Assembly (NCBI GenBank): GCA_023228885.1 | Contig: JALOAJ010000031.1 | Coordinates: 1-26,082 of the forward strand | Direction: 5' to 3' | From: Bacillota bacterium | Lineage (GTDB): Bacteria > Bacillota > Clostridia > Monoglobales > Firm-18 | Length of the DNA stretch: 26,082 nucleotides | Shown here: positions 1 through 7,800 of the stretch, in pieces | Numbering within the stretch: the stretch's first letter is position 1 | Layout: each line of letters starts with the position of its first letter | Made by a program: the position numbers and the translations under genes | The notes under the pieces: model-generated | Database searches by the model: none | The model's input: only the letters and a program-made list of their open reading frames with translations | What the model was told of the DNA's origin: nothing

Positions 1-24
1 TTCTTCTGTTATAATTGTTTTCAT
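1..24 (-). CDS. First 8 codons of a probable transposase gene (runs off the window)
   Basis: The ATG is at bases 24-22 on the minus strand and the frame reads MKTIITEE before the window edge. A GGAG motif lies about 11 bases upstream, and an extended -10 box lies further upstream. The position just inside repeated IS-type ends suggests the first ORF of the element, such as an IstA-like transposase. Eight residues cannot identify a family, so the call rests on context alone. Confidence 0.4.
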
Positions 25-86
25 AGGAAAGATCTCTCCGATACTTGATTGTTGTCGTAAACTTCATTATATCAGAGGTCTTTCCT
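25..86. repeat. Inverted repeat spanning the transposase leader
   Basis: Bases 25-42 and 71-86 are imperfect reverse complements (AGGAAAGATCTCTCCGAT against ATCAGAGGTCTTTCCT, with a two-base gap). The loop is about 28 bases. On the minus-strand transcript the hairpin would cover the ribosome binding region, so it could limit transposase translation. Confidence 0.7.
66..74 (-). promoter_or_regulatory. Extended -10 promoter element for the partial IS gene
   Basis: On the minus strand the bases read TGATATAAT, a TGn extended -10 with a consensus TATAAT. No good -35 box is seen at the expected distance. The element sits about 42 bases before the ATG at base 24. Confidence 0.5.
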
Positions 87-125
87 TTTTTCATCTTTTT
101 TGTCACAAATGTATTATCTCATATC

Positions 126-173
126 ATTTTAGAATTTGGTTTTGGCACTATTTTAGAATTTGGTTTTGGCACA
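126..173. repeat. Two tandem 24-bp repeats at a probable IS end
   Basis: Bases 126-149 and 150-173 are identical except for the last base. Each unit reads ATTTTAGAATTTGG and continues with TTTTGGCAC plus one variable base. On the minus strand the outer copy begins TGTGCC. Such repeats would be transposase binding sites if this is an IS21-like end. Confidence 0.9.
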
Positions 174-250
174 ATATATTTGCGTACATTGCAATATGCC
201 TTTATCCGCCGTATTTAAGCAAGGTTTAACGCTATACAACCCCCGCTCCG

Positions 251-463
251 CTATAAGTCTATATCTTGCCCGGTATCAGCCTTAATTTGCCCTTTTACAG
301 CCTTTTTAACATATCCGTTAAGACTTTCCCCTTGTGCCTGTGCAATGTCTTGTATAACTTGTTTTTTGCCTTTGGGAACTTTGATTTCCATCCGGTCATA
401 ATTATTTCTGACATACTTTGCGGTTGCACTTTGTTGCGTCTTTGATACTTTCGGAGTATCCAT
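251..463 (-). CDS. Small Arc-like ribbon-helix-helix protein
   Basis: This 70-residue basic protein has the pattern of a ribbon-helix-helix DNA-binding fold. A short strand (YDRMEIKVPKG, about residues 23-33) is followed by helix 1 (KKQVIQDIAQAQG) and helix 2 (SLNGYVKKAVKGQI). The length and the glycine turn between helices fit Arc/antitoxin-like proteins common on Firmicutes prophages and integrative elements, where they act as repressors or as antitoxins. The start is ATG at base 463, preceded by GGCGGG about 7 bases upstream. No toxin partner lies next to it: the gene is followed on its own strand by about 75 bases and then the IS end. It is probably a leftover of the decayed element to its right. 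Its target and partner are unknown. Confidence 0.75.
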   Translation of the reverse strand: MDTPKVSKTQQSATAKYVRNNYDRMEIKVPKGKKQVIQDIAQAQGESLNGYVKKAVKGQIKADTGQDIDL

Positions 464-753
464 TCTTTCACCCGCCTTTCAAGTCGGTTGTTTTAACCTT
501 AATGAGGCTTTTTTTAATTCGGTTTGCTATTTCGCTGTAATGTTTGCCCCAAACATCGGAATGTTCGGATAGAAATAACGGTAGCGTAAAATAAATATGA
601 AAACCTGGTACAAAATTAATGCAAAATAGCCTACCCTTTGCTTTAGTAGAGTATAAATACTCGTTTATGAATTGTCAAGGGTAAAACGAACATGCTAATG
701 CATGCCCTACGACCATTCATAAGCCGACCATTAAATATATATCTATGTAAAGG
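464..753. other. Gene-free AT-rich spacer inside the decayed element
   Basis: No ORF here has a recognisable product or a convincing ribosome binding site. The only structure noted is a perfect small inverted repeat, CATGC-TAAT-GCATG, at bases 691-704. The stretch separates the RHH gene from the transposase remnant and must hold the minus-strand promoter of the RHH gene, but no clear -35/-10 pair was found. Confidence 0.5.
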
Positions 754-1288
754 TTAGGCTATAAGTAAAAACCGCTGTTTTTCCTTTTTCAATAATGACA
801 GCCCTGCAACCTGTGCAGGTGTTAGGTTTGAAAGCGCAGAGTGCGGTCTTACAAAGTTAAAGAAAAAGATAAACATTGATATTAAATTGTTAGCACCAAT
901 TGCTGATTGTAGTATGTGAAACTTTAATATTGTTGGCAATTCTAAGTATCAAGGCAATGTTCCTGAAAGAATTTTTGCCTAAATAAAACATAGATAATGC
1001 CATTAAAATAATATGGACGGGGTAACGCATACGCTTAAAATCAGTTTTACCGAACAATTTAGACATTGAAGGAGCCGATATCGCAGTCGGCTTAGGCACA
1101 AACATTGAATGGTTACATTTCTTATCGCAGCAGCGGTAGTTAGAATAAAACTCGTAATCGTGATGCAGAAATGTGGCTCTGTTACAATGAGGGCATGGCG
1201 GATATTTTCCGCTGTAGGGTCTGCCAACCCTTGCTTTGGGACTGCCTGGGGCGAATTGGTGGAAACAAAGATGGGTAAAATAAAGCAA
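754..1288 (-). pseudogene. IS transposase remnant with the DDE core deleted
   Basis: The N-terminal piece (bases 1288-890, minus strand) has a zinc-finger-like region with cysteine pairs (CPHC, then CC and a further C), the segment LFGKTDFKRMRYPVHI, and a helix-turn-helix ending VSHTTISNWC. This matches the N-terminus of DDE transposases of the IS6-like/rve type. A second piece in another frame (about bases 870-754) reads FVRPHSALSNLTPAQVAGL, the typical C-terminal tail of such enzymes. Only about 20 bases of unrelated frame separate the two, so the whole catalytic domain of roughly 150-200 residues is missing and the frame is broken. The first reading frame opens with a TTG at 1288 that overlaps the polymerase remnant, so the true 5' boundary is uncertain. 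No terminal inverted repeats were identified. Confidence 0.8.
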
Positions 1289-2409
1289 CTGGCATGTGAT
1301 ATTGAAACATTCAGCAGCGTTGACCTCAAAAAGGCGGGTGTATATAAATACGGCGAATCACCTGATTTTGAGATTTTATTATTTGGCTATTCCGTTGACG
1401 GCGGAAAGGTGCAGGTCATTGATGTTGCGGCGGGTGAAACGCTTCCAACCGACATCATTGATGCATTGACCGATAACAAAGTACAAAAATGGCCATTCAA
1501 GCAAAATTCGCAAAGTTCCCGATGCCGGATGAGGTTTGGGATGAATACGCCCTCGACCAAGAAATCAATGACCGTGGCGTTCAGATTGATATGCAGTTTG
1601 TAAAAAGTGCCATCACCATCGATACGGTTAGTCGCTCTGCAGCGTTGCAAAAAATGCGAGGGCTCACCGAGCTTGACAATCCCAACAGCGTAGCGCAGAT
1701 GAAACATTGGTTGGCAGACAACGGGATGGAAACTGATACCCTCGGCAAAAAAGCGGTCACAAAATTGCTCGAAAATGCGTCACCACTCCTTGGCAATGTG
1801 CTGTCGTTGCGGCAATCCCTGGCGAAATCTTCCGTCAAGAAATACACTGCTTTGGAACTGCTCTATGATTCTGTGCCGGAGGTATTGTCGGAGCTTATTC
1901 GTACAGCGTTTGTACCGAAGGACGGTCATAAGTTCATTATCGCCGACTTCTCGGCGATTGAAGCCCGAGCCATTGCATGGTTTGCCGGGGAAAGCTGGCG
2001 TAACGAGGTGTTTGCCGGACACGGCAAGATTTACGAAGCCTCGGCAAGTCAGATGTTCGGCTCCCCTCGCGTGACCTACGAGGGTGTCAGCAGTGCGAAG
2101 AAATGGGGGCGGCTCGATACTTACGAACCTAAACTCGTGGAAAACATTGTGCAGGCAACAAGCCGTGATATTCTCAGCTATGCTATGCAAGCTCTGCGAA
2201 ACTGCGCCATTGTAATGCATGTCCACGATGAAGTCGTCATTGAAGCCGACCACCGCTTATCCACCGAGGATATATGCCGGCAAATGAGCCAGACACCACC
2301 GTGGGCACCCGGGCTTTTACTCCGTGCCGATGGTTTTGAAACGAACTTTTATAACTTCGTGGTAGATGTCCCCCGCCTCTATAGGCGGCGGGTTCCGATT
2401 TGTCAATAA
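1271..2409 (+). pseudogene. Phage/ICE family-A DNA polymerase, multiply deleted
   Basis: The reading frame from ATG 1271 (GGTGGA about 8 bases upstream) begins with an exonuclease-like start, ACDIETFSSVDLKKAGVY. It shifts frame near base 1490 and continues as a polymerase from PMPDEVWDEYALDQEINDRG onwards. Motif A is present (DFSAIEARAIAWFAGE, about bases 1945-1992), as is motif C (HVHDEVVIEAD, about 2218-2250). The region between them that should hold the O-helix/motif B collapses to SPRVTYEGVSS. A second loss lies at KKYTALELLYDSV, where the conserved RARG...GANRTGR...QNLPQ stretch should be. A third lies at the frameshift. Phage enzymes of this family are about 640-700 residues and the remains cover about 350. 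The last 15 or so residues are read from unrelated sequence. With motif B gone it cannot polymerise. It probably came from a prophage or ICE replication module. Confidence 0.88.
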
Positions 2410-2560
2410 AGTGGCGGGTGATATCCCCCACTCCGTTGGAACGCACTAATACAAGAAAAAATTTTTACAATCGAAATTTTTTCTACCGTTGCGTTATAAA
2501 AAAGAATAAAACCACTAAGGAAAATCGCTCCTTACTGTCCTTTCATAAGCGAGGGCGGTT
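2371..2560. other. Cluster of four successive stem-loops
   Basis: Four potential hairpins follow one another: CCGCCT/AGGCGG with loop CTAT (2373-2388); GTGG.GGG/CCC.CCAC (2411-2431); an 11-bp perfect arm AGAAAAAATTT/AAATTTTTTCT extended by outer AACGCA/TGCGTT (2440-2495); and a looser one with AAAACC/GGTTTT and TCGCT/AGCGA arms (about 2507-2556). The first lies in the 3' end of the polymerase remnant and the rest between it and the small ORF. None has a clean U-tract typical of an intrinsic terminator. Stacked hairpins of this kind occur at ends of IS200/IS605-like elements and in phage leaders, but no defining feature of either is seen. Confidence 0.55.
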
Positions 2561-2591
2561 TTCGCCTATAAAAATAAAGGAAGTATCAGAC

Positions 2592-2831
2592 ATGTTCTAT
2601 GTAAAAACAAATTTTGGCTATGCGGACAATATTCCTCCCGGCACTAATTTTCCGGAATTGGTTAAGTCGGCGTTGGGGGAAAATGAATGCTTCATATACC
2701 CCGACTTTGCAAACTTTGCATACAACGAAATGGCAAGCCGTGTGCAGGTTATAGGGCCTGTTAACGGTGAACGGGGATATTTGCGTGATATTATCGGCAA
2801 CCGACATTTTTGGATTGTTAAAGTACATTAG
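2592..2831 (+). CDS. Small hypothetical protein of the decayed replication module
   Basis: This 79-residue protein has no family I recognise. It starts at ATG 2592 with AAGGA about 10 bases upstream. An open frame continues upstream to base 2400, but that part crosses the hairpin cluster and has low-complexity composition, so the shorter start is chosen. The sequence is balanced and globular-looking (FPELVKSALGENECFIYPDF, then a basic, glycine-containing C-terminus), with no signal peptide or membrane helix. Its stop overlaps an AGGAGG motif that would have served the next gene, now reduced to a VapE-like tail. Its position between a polymerase and VapE suggests a phage accessory gene. It appears intact while its neighbours are broken. 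Confidence 0.55.
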   Translation: MFYVKTNFGYADNIPPGTNFPELVKSALGENECFIYPDFANFAYNEMASRVQVIGPVNGERGYLRDIIGNRHFWIVKVH

Positions 2832-2840
2832 GAGGAACAG

Positions 2841-3098
2841 ACTAAAAAGTGGCATTTTACCTATGATGAGCGAAAACAGATATGGGCTGAAGCTAAAGCT
2901 ATATAGAAAAGCGGAGAAAAGCTGTACCTTAAAGGATATTTAATTGAATATGCAGAAGTTGCGCAGCGTGAAGCTATGGAAACAGATGAGCGCCAAGGAA
3001 CAGCAGAAAAATACCTCGAAACACCCCTGCCGGATAATTGGGATGATATGGATATATACGCCCGCAGAGATTATATCCATGAACCCGATTATTCCTAA
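2841..3098 (+). pseudogene. C-terminal remnant of a VapE-like (virulence-associated E) protein
   Basis: Read from base 2841, the frame gives KKWHFTYDERKQIWAEAKA, an in-frame TAG at 2904-2906, then GEKLYLKGYLIEYAEVAQRE, then a stretch ending LETPLPDNWDDMDIYARRDY and a TAA at 3096-3098. The pattern of a tryptophan and alanine-rich helix, a glycine-leucine turn, a glutamate-rich helix and a final LP.NWD.MD.Y.RR block is the end of VapE/phage-plasmid primase-helicase proteins, which are normally several hundred residues. Everything upstream, including the P-loop ATPase, is absent. An AGGAGG at 2830-2835 precedes the fragment without a start codon. The identification is from memory of the family tail and needs a profile search. 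Confidence 0.7.
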
Positions 3099-3111
3099 AA
3101 CTTTAAAACAA

Positions 3112-3140
3112 TTGCTAATTATACCTTGGTATGATATAAT
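3112..3140 (+). promoter_or_regulatory. Probable sigma-A promoter of the LuxR-type gene
   Basis: The -35 is TTGCTA (3112-3117), the spacer is 17 bases, and the -10 is TATAAT (3135-3140). Transcription would start near 3147, leaving a leader of about 115 bases before the ATG at 3261. Confidence 0.75.
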
Positions 3141-3260
3141 ATCTTCACAGAATAAAACGAAATCAAAGATTTCTGTATTTAGGGGAAGCATCGCAATACA
3201 TGACAATATTATGAAAAAAGCACATCCCCAACAATTTTAACAGGGGGAAGTGATGGCAGG

Positions 3261-4691
3261 ATGGAAGAAAGGCGCAACAGAATATTTAAAATGAATGACC
3301 GTGCCGTATCGGCGGCGGTGTTCTCGCTGTTTTTTGCCTGGCTGCTTGCCTTCCCGTTCGAAGGGCAGATTTTGTATGCCATTGCCGACAGCTTTAATAC
3401 GGAGCCTCACGACATGCTCTTTGGAGCCATTGCCATGCATTTTGCGGGGTTGCTTTTGTGCGGCTTTTTCATAAAGGAAATACGGTTTGCAAAGCGGCTG
3501 ATGCTTGTGTCCATTGCTTTTTGCATTTTAGCCAGCGGCGTATTTTTCTTTCCCCCGTCATTTTTATGGATGGTCGCGATTATTTCGAGCTCTTTTCTGG
3601 CAGGCGGCTTTGTGGCGGCCTGGGGGTTTTATCTGAAAGAATCCACTCCCAAAAACGAGCGCATCAAAACCGTTGCCGATGGGCTTATATATTCAAACAT
3701 TTTAATGATTGCCCTCAACATGGCCGCCATCCATCTGACGCCGCAAATCGGGCTTTCATTGTCAATATTGGTGCTTGTGACAGCAATTTTCTTTACGCTC
3801 CGGCTTTCTCCCGCAGGTTGCGGACATCATATGGTTGTATCCTCCAACACCCAATCAGGGACCACGGTCTGCATCGGAAAACCCCTTGCTCTTTTATACC
3901 TTTTCGTTGTGATTATCACCATCAACTCCGGACTGATGTATCATGTCATAAACCCCGCCTTCGCCCACCTTCAGTGGCTGACAAGCTGGTATTGGGCTGT
4001 TCCCTATATTGCCGCCCTGTATATTATGAGAAACCTGCCCCAAAAAACGAATAGGACTTACATACTTTATGTAGCCATTTCTATGATCGGCTTTTCCTTT
4101 ATTGCGTTTATAATGCTTGACCGTTCGGCGGCAAGCTATCTGGCGGTTGACACGCTCATGCTGGGGGCCTGTGGCGTGTACGATTTGTTTTGGTGGAGTA
4201 TTTTAGGTGAAATGCTGGATTTCGACCGGAATCCGGCAAAGGTTTTCGGCATCGGGCTTTCCGCAAATGTGCTGGGCGTACTGTTGGGCGGACTGATCGG
4301 AAACGCCATCGCTCCGGATGGTCAAAACGGTTGGAATCCGACTTTGCTGGCGCTGGGGGTACTTTGCGTAACCTTGTCCATCCTTCCCCTTTTGCACAGG
4401 CAGCTGTCTTTAGTGCTCAAAGACCATGCGTATCTGACGGCACTTTCCGAAATGCCGCCGGAGGAGCAGACGAAAGCGCTTTACAGCGTTATTTCCCTGG
4501 GGCAGCTTACCAGGCGCGAGAGTGAGATTGCCGATTTGCTTATCAGAGGCAAAAGCTACAAAAAGATTGCTCAGGAGCTGTGCGTCAGCGAAAACACAAT
4601 AAAGACCCATGTCAGGAATATTTATTCAAAGATTAAGATACAAAGCCGGGCGGAGCTGACCAATCTCGTAATGAAGCAGCACTCCTTATGA
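3261..4691 (+). CDS. LuxR-family transcriptional regulator with 12-TM MFS-like N-terminal domain
   Basis: This 476-residue protein has about twelve hydrophobic segments over residues 12-390 (for example AVFSLFFAWLLAFPFEG and LSILVLVTAIFFTL), followed by a cytoplasmic linker. A LuxR/GerE helix-turn-helix occupies about residues 412-470 (LTRRESEIADLL, the GKSYKKIA turn and VSENTIKTHVRNIY recognition helix). This tethered MFS-LuxR architecture is known in Clostridia and Eggerthella relatives. The membrane part probably senses a small molecule or membrane state while the HTH binds DNA. No receiver domain is present. The start has GGGGGAAG about 10 bases upstream. A near-consensus promoter precedes it and an intrinsic terminator follows, so it is monocistronic. 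The nearest same-strand gene is the DUF6273 surface protein about 150 bases downstream, a plausible but unproven target. Confidence 0.9.
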   Translation: MEERRNRIFKMNDRAVSAAVFSLFFAWLLAFPFEGQILYAIADSFNTEPHDMLFGAIAMHFAGLLLCGFFIKEIRFAKRLMLVSIAFCILASGVFFFPPSFLWMVAIISSSFLAGGFVAAWGFYLKESTPKNERIKTVADGLIYSNILMIALNMAAIHLTPQIGLSLSILVLVTAIFFTLRLSPAGCGHHMVVSSNTQSGTTVCIGKPLALLYLFVVIITINSGLMYHVINPAFAHLQWLTSWYWAVPYIAALYIMRNLPQKTNRTYILYVAISMIGFSFIAFIMLDRSAASYLAVDTLMLGACGVYDLFWWSILGEMLDFDRNPAKVFGIGLSANVLGVLLGGLIGNAIAPDGQNGWNPTLLALGVLCVTLSILPLLHRQLSLVLKDHAYLTALSEMPPEEQTKALYSVISLGQLTRRESEIADLLIRGKSYKKIAQELCVSENTIKTHVRNIYSKIKIQSRAELTNLVMKQHSL

Positions 4692-4724
4692 TCGAACCGC
4701 CAAAGGCACCGATAGTATGTTTTA

Positions 4725-4756
4725 ACTCCTCTTTTGAAAAAAAGAGGAGTTTTTTT
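4725..4756 (+). terminator. Intrinsic terminator after the LuxR-type gene
   Basis: The stem ACTCCTCTTTT pairs with AAAAGAGGAGT across a short A-rich loop and runs into seven T residues (4750-4756). It is about 30 bases after the stop and cleanly separates the regulator from the surface-protein gene. Confidence 0.95.
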
Positions 4757-4844
4757 GAAAAATCACCCTTTTTGGCGATATACATTTCCGGGGTTATCCG
4801 TTAAGATAGAGATGTGAAAAAATATTATCTTAGGAGGGGTTGAT

Positions 4845-7800
4845 TTGAAAAAAAGAATAACAAGCTTATCTATTATGTTGGCGGTAGTTTTATCGCTGTT
4901 TCCTATTGCGAATGTCGGTGCGGCAAGTATCCAAGTCGGCGATTACCTTGTAATGGGCAAGTACTATGACGAGCTCATACTTTGGCGTTGTGTGGATATA
5001 GATGAAAAGGGTCCCCTAATGCTAAGCGATAAAATATTGTGCCTTAAAATGTTTGATGCCGGCGGTGATAACGCAAGCAGCTCTCATGGTCGAATTATGT
5101 TTAAAGATAAATATTATCGCAAGACCAACGGTTCCAATTATTGGAAAGATAGCAATTTGCGCTCATGGTTAAATTCCACCGCCGACGCCGGCAATGTAGT
5201 CTGGCTTTGCGGCAATCCGCCGACTGCGGAAAACGGTTATAACGATTATAACCCATATGCACATGAAAAGGGTTTTTTGGCAAGCGGTAACTTTACGGCA
5301 AGCGAGCGAAACGCCATAAAAACCGTTACGCAAAAATCCGTGCTTGACGGCTATGAATATTCATCATCCAAAAACCCCAATTCTCTTATAAAAAATGAAA
5401 ACATTTCAGAGGTTCTGCAAAATTATGCCACGGCGTATTCGGAGAAGGCAACGGACAAGGTGTTTCCACTTGATGAAAAACAGATATATGGGGTGTACGA
5501 AAACCGCGGTATATTGGGTTCCTCTTATTATATGGCCAAACCGACTCAAAAAGCTGTGGATAATTCCGATTATAGAACCGCCCTCCTGTCTCCTTCAGGG
5601 TACTTTTTGTATTGGCTTCGTTCCCCGTCTACCAGCTCCTCCCAGGGCGACATGGTCCGCGTTGTTGACTGGCGCAGCTATGTTCCCGCCAACGTTGCTG
5701 GCTCCGGCTCTGTCGGCGTTCGCCCCGCTTTTTACTTAAACCTGCCGGTCGTAACATTTACATCCGGCAGCGGCAGTATCGGAAATCCGTATACCGTTAT
5801 CGGGGCAAGCAGTAGCAACAGTGCGGCGGCAACTACCACCAAAACAATTACGGTATATGAAAACAAAAACGATATGTCAAGCGCCGCGGATCACTATATT
5901 GCATCAAGCGGAGCGGTTGTAAATGCAGGCGGAGACGATTATATTACCGACACATACGGAAATGTAACAATTCCGGCAAATGCGGACGTTGTAATCAGCA
6001 GAGCAAATTATATTACGCAAACCATAACGGCAAATGAACTTGCAAATTCCAATAAGGTGTATCTGGAAAAGGAGGGCGGCGGCTTGCCCATAATAAAAGC
6101 CGTTACCCTAAACGGACAAAACCTATGCAATGAAAGCGTGAGGGTCAAGGGCGACGGCAATATTAAGGCTGATATTGACTGGAACGGCAATACGGCTCAA
6201 GCGGTTTATATAGAGCATGGGGCTGTGAATATTCCGGTAAACAACGGGGAAACAGGCATGGTGGAGCTGGCAAGCCTGTTAAACAGCAAGCAAAAGACAT
6301 ATATAATAGCGAAAACGGCAGACGGGCTTGAAACGAAAAAAATATTAAATATTTCCTCCGTACTGACGGATATTGTAATTCCCAAGAATATTAATTTCGG
6401 CAATGCAATTAGCAATATCTCCGCAAGCCCTATACCCATTATCGGAAACGAATTAAAGCTTGGTGTTAATATACCTAATTTCCCCATAGAGGTTACCGTA
6501 AAAGGCAATAAAGCGATTGCAACATTTGGAATAGACTTGGCGCAGTGGAAATATGAAAAGGATTTTGGAAACGACCAATCGGGCGAGTGGGATAATAAAT
6601 ATAATATAAATAAAGATGTCGCAGATGTGCTAAAGGACACGATAAGCGAGCTGGGGAAGGATTTAATAAGCGGCAAGGAGGGAAAGGAATTGTGCGATAA
6701 AATGTATAAAAATATTTTATCGCACGGGAAAGGCAAAGATGTATTCAAAACCAAGCCTGCCAAAATTGGGTTTGATGCAAATATTGCTTTTTTAGGCTAC
6801 ATAGAAATGACGCTTGACCAATATGGTATTTATGTCAACGACAGCGGTATGATTGGGCGTGCAACCGCAAAATTAAACGCAACGGGGCATTATGCAATCG
6901 CCCCCATGCCGGTGCCCCTTTATTGGGAGGCATATGTGGAGGGGGAAATTGCCGCACAGCTTGGCATTCAGCGGGAGGTGCGGATAGAGAACTTCAAACC
7001 GCAAGGCTCGTTTGAGGCAAAAGGCACGTTGGGAGCGGGCTCGGGCGTGGGCGTATCGGGCATAATGTCAGGCGGCTTGGGCGTTGAAGGCTCACTATCC
7101 GCTAAATTTCAATTTATAACCGACACAAACTTCACCCTTAACGCGGAGGCAGGCGCTTATGTAAAAGTTTGCTTTGCCATTTGGGAAGTAAAACATTTTT
7201 GGGCTAAGCGGGAATGGCAGTTATATCCCGATAAGCAGCCTGCAAGCCAGGGCGTTTCGTTAATGTCGGTTTTAACCGATACCAATAACTATTCCATACA
7301 AGACCGCTCGTATATAGCCAATCCGTCTGAATTCACGGCAAATGACAGGCAAAAGATATCTTTATTCGGAGCGTCGCCGCCAAATAAAATTGAAAGCACA
7401 ATTAAGACAAATGTGTATCCGAACTCTGCGCCTCAGCTTGTTGATTTAGGCAACGATAAGCAACTATTGGTGTGGGTTGATGATGATACATCCCGCACAT
7501 CGGCCAACAGAACAAGCCTTTATTATTCGCTGTTTAACGGCGCATGGTCACAGCCTCAAGCGGTTCATAACGATGGCACTGCGGATTTTTCGCCGCAATT
7601 AAAAAATATAAACGGCAATACATATTTAGTTTGGCAAAACGCCAAAACAACCTTTTTGGATGATGTAACTTTAGAGCAAATGGCGCAAAACTTAGAGATT
7701 TATGTTGCGAAATATAATGATACCAACAACACATTTGTTGAGGTTGAAAATGTGTCAAATAACGATTATGTGGATATGCTGCCAACCGTCTATGGCAATG

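Larger units (their letters stand above)
1..173 (-). mobile_element. Terminal segment of an insertion sequence, IS21-like end (partial)
   Basis: Read on the minus strand from base 173, the segment begins with TGTG and carries two direct copies of a 24-bp unit. These are followed by an AT-rich leader with an extended -10 box and then an ATG at base 24 that runs off the window. Tandem copies of a roughly 20-bp repeat at an end starting with TGT are characteristic of IS21-family elements. The assignment is inferred from this end architecture, because only eight codons of the transposase region are present. No matching right end is in the window, and a target duplication could not be checked. Confidence 0.45.

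Noticed and set aside
126..173. CRISPR array
   Set aside because: There are only two units, directly abutting with no spacer; they fit IS end repeats. No other spaced repeats were seen in the window.
1109..1270. Upstream extension of the polymerase reading frame to an ATG at 1109
   Set aside because: This part is antisense to the transposase remnant and has no polymerase similarity; the ATG at 1271 has a ribosome binding site and the family N-terminus.
2400..2591. N-terminal extension of the small hypothetical ORF
   Set aside because: The extension runs through the stem-loop cluster with low-complexity Asn/Lys/Arg-rich residues. ATG 2592 has a better ribosome binding site.
5628..5735. A complete diversity-generating retroelement in this window
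   Set aside because: No reverse transcriptase ORF and no second adenine-rich copy of this segment were found on either strand, so only a variable-region-like pattern is claimed.
6206..6763. 185-residue minus-strand open frame within the DUF6273 protein gene
   Set aside because: It is the antisense shadow of a long, clearly coding plus-strand gene, and its residues show low-complexity Ser/Phe/Ile bias.
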